Of a DNA stretch of 36,757 bases, positions 33,097 through 36,757 are shown piece after piece (the stretch's first letter is position 1; every line of letters begins with the position of its first letter). The stretch is from Candidatus Aenigmatarchaeota archaeon (lineage in GTDB: Archaea; Aenigmatarchaeota; Aenigmatarchaeia; CG10238-14), in the NCBI GenBank assembly GCA_038999265.1, contig JAWAAR010000003.1:1-36757 (forward strand). The letters are read 5' to 3'. The notes under the pieces are model-generated. The model saw only the letters and a list, made by a program, of their open reading frames with translations, ran no database searches and was not told where the DNA came from. The position numbers and the translations under genes are program-made.

Positions 33097-33866
33097 TCCT
33101 TCACCTTGAGTATAGGAGAACCAAACATTCCATACTCTATTTTTATCAAACCCTTCTTCTCCAATATTTTTGCCAAATTTTCTATATGATTCTCTTTAAG
33201 GTTCATCTCCTTTGCTATTTGATCAACTGTTACCTGTCTCCTTTTCTCTACTATTTCAAGAAGATAGTCTATTTCACTCTGAATAACCTTATCTGTTGCC
33301 CTATGTATCGAGTCTACAAAGAATTCGGCACTTAGACCCATTACAACATCTTCCATAGTTATAATTCCAACTAGATTTTTTTTACCATCTCTTACCAATA
33401 ATCGATGAACTTTTTTTTCTGCCATCAATTTACTAGCATCCGTCAACTTTTCATCCTGATCTATAAAATAAACATTCTTCGACATAAAATCCTTGACCTT
33501 TATTTTTTGCAACTCGTTTATGTCTATCTCATCACTTTTAGAGTCAAAGAGTTTTTTCTCATACATAAGTTTTATTATATCTGTCTGACTTAATATCCCG
33601 AAAACTTTTCCATTTTTAACAACAGGAGCCCCTGTTATTGCATACTCAGAAAAAAGTTCCAAGGCATATCCAATGTTATCATCTGGGTCCAATGTTTTTA
33701 AATCAGTCGACATTATATCTTTCACAGTTGTTTTTATGACAATTGGAACTTTTTTACTCTTTTCATCAACCAACTTTTGTATTAGAATCTTCTTCCCTTC
33801 TATCATCCTCTCATCAAGAGGCTCCCTATTTCTCCTAAATTTGTCTTTCAAGAGTTTCAATACCAT
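33093..33866 (-). CDS. Tandem CBS domains fused to a winged-helix domain
   Basis: A 257-residue protein. After a charged N-terminal 45 residues, two CBS domains follow at about 45-104 (VKDIMSTDLKTL ... VFGILSQTDIIKLMY) and 121-178 (VKDFMSKNVYFI ... LVGIITMEDVVMGL). CBS pairs commonly bind adenine nucleotides. Residues about 195-257 form a winged helix (QVTVDQIAKEMNLKENHIENLAKILEKKGLIKI), so it may bind DNA, or may act as a protein switch. It is the first gene of the pilus arm and overlaps the ATPase start by four bases, which links it to pilus regulation. Confidence 0.83.
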   Translation of the reverse strand: MVLKLLKDKFRRNREPLDERMIEGKKILIQKLVDEKSKKVPIVIKTTVKDIMSTDLKTLDPDDNIGYALELFSEYAITGAPVVKNGKVFGILSQTDIIKLMYEKKLFDSKSDEIDINELQKIKVKDFMSKNVYFIDQDEKLTDASKLMAEKKVHRLLVRDGKKNLVGIITMEDVVMGLSAEFFVDSIHRATDKVIQSEIDYLLEIVEKRRQVTVDQIAKEMNLKENHIENLAKILEKKGLIKIEYGMFGSPILKVKE

Positions 33867-33930
33867 TCTACCACGTATAAAATTTTCCTATATAATTAAT
33901 TAGTTCTGAAATAATAAAATAATAGGTTAT
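33867..33930. promoter_or_regulatory. Divergent promoter between the two pilus arms
   Basis: Only 64 nt separate the CBS gene (minus) from the first pilin-like gene (plus). Minus-strand TATA-like TTATATAGG lies near 33888. The plus side has AATAATAAAATAATAGG directly upstream of the ATG at 33931. A CBS-wHTH regulator binding here could control both arms. Confidence 0.45.
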
Positions 33931-34338
33931 ATGAAAGCCCAGGTTGCAATTGAATACTTGATAATCGCGAGTATAGGGCTTATTTTGGTATTGATAGGTG
34001 GAAAATATCTTCTTGATGTGTTTCTGGATTATTCAGATCAAAATAGGATATCTATTGCTAAGAACACGGTCAAAAAATTGGGTGAAACAGCGGATTTTGT
34101 ATCATCCCAAGGGCCACCCTCCAAGACAAAAATAAGGATTTTAATTCCAGATGGTGTCCAAAAAATATCTTTTGAAAATAAAACAATAGTTTTAAGTTTG
34201 AAGACAAGGTCTGGAATCAACGACATTTACTACAAAACTAAAACCGAAATCAGAGGAAATTTACCCCTAAAATCAAGTGAATATTACATTTCACTGGAAT
34301 CTAAAGAAAATTATGTCAGCATAAGTGTGGTTGGATGA
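33931..34338 (+). CDS. Class III signal-peptide pilin-like protein
   Basis: 135 residues. MKA then QVAIEYLIIASIGLILVLIG is a very short class III signal peptide with glutamate at +5, followed by the hydrophobic assembly helix. The rest is a beta-rich domain without cysteine. It is the first gene of the plus arm, and its stop overlaps the next start (ATGA, 34335-34338). It may be a minor pilin of the same filament as the minus-arm pilin. Confidence 0.8.
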   Translation: MKAQVAIEYLIIASIGLILVLIGGKYLLDVFLDYSDQNRISIAKNTVKKLGETADFVSSQGPPSKTKIRILIPDGVQKISFENKTIVLSLKTRSGINDIYYKTKTEIRGNLPLKSSEYYISLESKENYVSISVVG

Positions 34339-34721
34339 AGGCCCAAATAAGTACAGAATTTATTGTCTATTTTTTGATAATTCTTTTTTTCGGGGCCTTT
34401 TTTTTGAGTGGCCATCTATCAACCAAAGAAAAATTGTCTTATTTAAAAAATGAAAAAGAAGTTGATGAGTTTTTGGATAGAATAGTTTTTGAGATAAATT
34501 CAGCTACTATTGCTGGAGACGGATATGAAAGGAGATTTTATCTTGAAGACACCTTGGCAGGTTATTCAAATTACAAAATAACTATTCAAAATTATTCTGT
34601 TTTCTTGGATTGGGGAAACCGTTCAAAGTCATCGACAATAATTACCCCATCTGTTAATGGAAGTTTCAAGAAAGGGTGGAACACTATAAGAAATTTAAAT
34701 GGTGTATTATATGTCAACTAA
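34335..34721 (+). CDS. Class III signal-peptide pilin-like protein
   Basis: 128 residues. MKA then QISTEFIVYFLIILFFGAFFL again gives a minimal signal peptide with glutamate at +5 and a hydrophobic helix. A conserved-looking aromatic beta region follows (RFYLEDTLAGYSNYKITIQNYSVFLDWG). Overlaps the previous gene by 4 nt and the next by 11 nt. Confidence 0.8.
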   Translation: MKAQISTEFIVYFLIILFFGAFFLSGHLSTKEKLSYLKNEKEVDEFLDRIVFEINSATIAGDGYERRFYLEDTLAGYSNYKITIQNYSVFLDWGNRSKSSTIITPSVNGSFKKGWNTIRNLNGVLYVN

Positions 34722-35181
34722 GGGTCAAAGTTTATCATATGATTTTCTAACAGCCTTTACCACATTCCTCTTGGTCGTGCTGATAATTTTTGTTTTATTT
34801 GAGTACTCCTCAAATAGTATAAATGATTTTAAAAAAATAGATGAAATTTCAAGAATTTCATCCCAAATATCTGAAGTTTGGATGAGTGAAGGTCTCCCAA
34901 ACAACTGGGACCCGGAAAATGTGATTGAATTGGGGTTATTAAGTAATCAAAGACTTAACCAAACTAAAATTGAATATTTGAATGAGATAGGATATTATAA
35001 GGTCAGAAAATTTGTAGGCTCTGGTGTTTACAATTTTCTTTTAACAATAAGTGATCATGAAAATAATACTATTTTTGAATTTGGTTTCAAACCTGAAAAG
35101 TATGAATTTTCTTCGAAGACAAGAAGAATTTCAGTTCTAGGAAAAAAAATAGTCTATGTGGATACGGTGGTTTGGGGATGA
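34711..35181 (+). CDS. Pilin-like membrane protein
   Basis: 156 residues from ATG 34711. An in-frame start at 34699 would overlap the previous gene further. The N-terminus reads MSTKG then QSLSYDFLTAFTTFLL, which looks like a class III signal peptide but has tyrosine at +5 and aspartate at +6 instead of glutamate at +5. A transmembrane helix and an extracellular domain (residues 45-156) follow. Its TGA overlaps the ATG of the vWA gene. Confidence 0.75.
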   Translation: MSTKGQSLSYDFLTAFTTFLLVVLIIFVLFEYSSNSINDFKKIDEISRISSQISEVWMSEGLPNNWDPENVIELGLLSNQRLNQTKIEYLNEIGYYKVRKFVGSGVYNFLLTISDHENNTIFEFGFKPEKYEFSSKTRRISVLGKKIVYVDTVVWG

Positions 35182-36757
35182 AAAAGGGTTTTGTTTTTAC
35201 CATGGATATACTCCTGGGTATTATTATAAGCATCTCAATACTTTTGACATTTAATTTTATAATAGATGATTTTGAATTAGGTTACCAAGAATATCAAAAT
35301 CTTGCCTATAGATCACAAGATATAATAAACCTCCTCTCTACCCTTAAATTAAACGAGATTGAAGAAAACCCAAAAATAAACAAACTTTTTTCAGAGGGTA
35401 TACTAAAAGAGGAAGATATGGAAAAAAACATCCTTGATATTTCCACCAGTCTTTTTTATTCTGGAAATAAAACACTGGCTTCTGAGGTGATTGGTACCGT
35501 GATCGAAAATGTATCTAAGGATGTTTGTGTCCAAGTCTTAGTTTTTTCTGAATCTATTTATTCTTCATGCAATACTACTGGTGAAGACTATTTTGTTTCA
35601 ACAAAAATAGAAACAGGATATGAGATTGGTAAACCAGTTGAAGGATTTATAGCAAGGGCTTCCATTTCCAGCATATCTGGCAAATATACAAATTCTTATG
35701 TTTATTTTGGTGGTTATGAAGGTGAAGGTAATATAACAAAAATAATTGATCTCCCACCTTTTGTTGAAATATCTGAAGTATACATGGAAGTTGATTCAGG
35801 AAATAATTTCACGCTTTACATAAATGGAAATTTTTCAGGAATTTATAACAAAACTAATAATTTCGAGATGCTTGCTGACAAGTGGATAGTGGACCCAATT
35901 TACTATACAAATTTTATTAAAGGAGAAAATTTGATAAGGTTGAATTTTACAGGGTTGGGTTATATTGGAGGTGGTTTTATAAGGGTCACTTATCAAACAA
36001 AAGAATTATCTCAGGAAGAGTTTGAAAATAAATACTTTTTCCCAGGAATTGAGGGGTTTATAAATGTTTATTCATCATTTTTTGTTCCAGGAAATTTGAA
36101 TGGTCTCTCAGTTCACCTACACTACAAAAGCAATTACACAACTTTCCTGAATATAGCTGGTTTCACAGTCTATAGAAATAATACCACAGAAGAGAATAGA
36201 ATTGATATAGGAAATTCGACAATCTCAACTCTTCTTGATTTTAGAAATCTAAGTGGAAAAACAATACCTGTGAGATTAGGGACAGAAGGTTTCACAACCT
36301 TTTCCTCAGGAAATGCCGATGTTATCCTGATAACAGATTTATCAGGCACGATGGATTGGAGATTGGATAGTGGAGAAACAGGTGTAAGTAGAAGTTGCAC
36401 CGATCCTAATTTGTATAATCCAAGCACAAAAAGGATAAGCCTGGCTAAGTGTTTGGCTATTGATTTTGTTCAACAAATACTTAATACAACCGGGAATAGG
36501 ATTGGATTGGTGGGCTACAGTGGAGTGCCAAACTATTTGTGTTCAGATCCGAGCAACCCAATAAGATCGTATCACAACCTCACAAATAATTCCACTTCAT
36601 TGATATCACAAATAAACACTTACACACCTAGCGGGGCAACAGGTATTTGTGGAGCGATTAGAAAGGCAAGAACAATTCTACATGACCAGAGCAACTCATC
36701 AAGGCAAAAATTTATAATAGTCATGACTGATGGTTTGGCTAATGTTCAATGCGATCC
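35178..36757 (+). CDS. Large surface protein with a vWA domain, 3'-partial
   Basis: Open from ATG 35178 to the window end (526 codons, no stop). The N-terminus MKKGFVFTMDILLGIIIS has a class III-like positive charge and a hydrophobic helix, with aspartate at +6 after the glycine, as in the preceding gene. Residues 40-370 form an extracellular, beta-rich region with many N-x-S/T sequons (for example NTT, NFS, NYT). A vWA domain starts near residue 380: MIDAS D387 in DLSGT, T488 in GATG, D518 in MTDG. vWA domains mediate metal-dependent protein adhesion. The gene overlaps the upstream pilin-like gene by 4 nt, suggesting a pilus-linked adhesin or tip protein. Confidence 0.8.
   Translation, partial: MKKGFVFTMDILLGIIISISILLTFNFIIDDFELGYQEYQNLAYRSQDIINLLSTLKLNEIEENPKINKLFSEGILKEEDMEKNILDISTSLFYSGNKTLASEVIGTVIENVSKDVCVQVLVFSESIYSSCNTTGEDYFVSTKIETGYEIGKPVEGFIARASISSISGKYTNSYVYFGGYEGEGNITKIIDLPPFVEISEVYMEVDSGNNFTLYINGNFSGIYNKTNNFEMLADKWIVDPIYYTNFIKGENLIRLNFTGLGYIGGGFIRVTYQTKELSQEEFENKYFFPGIEGFINVYSSFFVPGNLNGLSVHLHYKSNYTTFLNIAGFTVYRNNTTEENRIDIGNSTISTLLDFRNLSGKTIPVRLGTEGFTTFSSGNADVILITDLSGTMDWRLDSGETGVSRSCTDPNLYNPSTKRISLAKCLAIDFVQQILNTTGNRIGLVGYSGVPNYLCSDPSNPIRSYHNLTNNSTSLISQINTYTPSGATGICGAIRKARTILHDQSNSSRQKFIIVMTDGLANVQCD

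Noticed and set aside
1-36757. CRISPR array, defence system or prophage
   Set aside because: No regularly spaced repeats, cas genes, integrase or phage structural genes are visible.

Overview
The window is a gene-dense, AT-rich piece of an archaeal chromosome. Archaeal markers include the cluster eL18-uL13-uS9-RpoN-RpoK, eL42-eS27, GINS51, archaeal-type Val, His, Gly and Tyr tRNA synthetases, Dph6, a PIN-ATPase-KH protein, class III signal-peptide pilins, GGTGAT-type Shine-Dalgarno (SD) sites and TATA boxes about 25-30 nt upstream of leaderless starts. The very compact genes and pilins beginning KKGQAAMEYL suggest a DPANN-like archaeon, but I cannot fix the lineage from sequence alone. I see no tRNA, rRNA or CRISPR array.

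Layout. 3-3738 (+): end of a membrane protein, a metallophosphoesterase and ValRS. 8672-3725 (-): a tight run of enolase, cofactor-independent phosphoglycerate mutase, a P1B-like P-type ATPase and a small membrane protein. 8765-9529 (+): a MinD/ParA-like ATPase. 10754-9531 (-): a GH57 glycosidase. 13623-10855 (-): the PIN-ATPase-KH protein and a HEXXH protein. 13770-13886 (+): a 38-residue TFB-like zinc-ribbon protein. 15178-13883 (-): HisRS.

15.2-18.8 kb is an accessory island: a frameshifted IS5-like element with flanking direct repeats, a lipobox-bearing secreted protein with unusual arginine codons, a truncated ORF and a second decayed transposase. From 18.8 kb the core resumes: GINS51, eL42, eS27, GlyRS, Dph6, two small conserved-looking proteins, a GNAT acetyltransferase, the ribosomal/RNA polymerase operon and TyrRS. 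A roughly 340-nt AT-rich gap (26550-26886) follows. Then come a 46-residue membrane microprotein, RlmH and a YdjM/DUF457-like membrane protein (all -), and a SufS-like cysteine desulfurase (+).

The right end (29.2-36.8 kb) is a type IV pilus locus with two divergent arms. The minus arm encodes a CBS-CBS-winged-helix protein, a secretion ATPase, two TadB/TadC-like membrane platform proteins and a major-type pilin. The plus arm encodes three overlapping small pilin-like proteins and a large surface protein with a von Willebrand A (vWA) domain that runs off the window.

The most notable signals are this CBS-regulated pilus/vWA locus, the P1B-type ATPase lacking CPC and TGD in a glycolytic operon, the orphan TFB zinc ribbon, the IS-bounded lipoprotein island, and convergent gene pairs that overlap or abut (two share the four bases CTAG as both stop codons).
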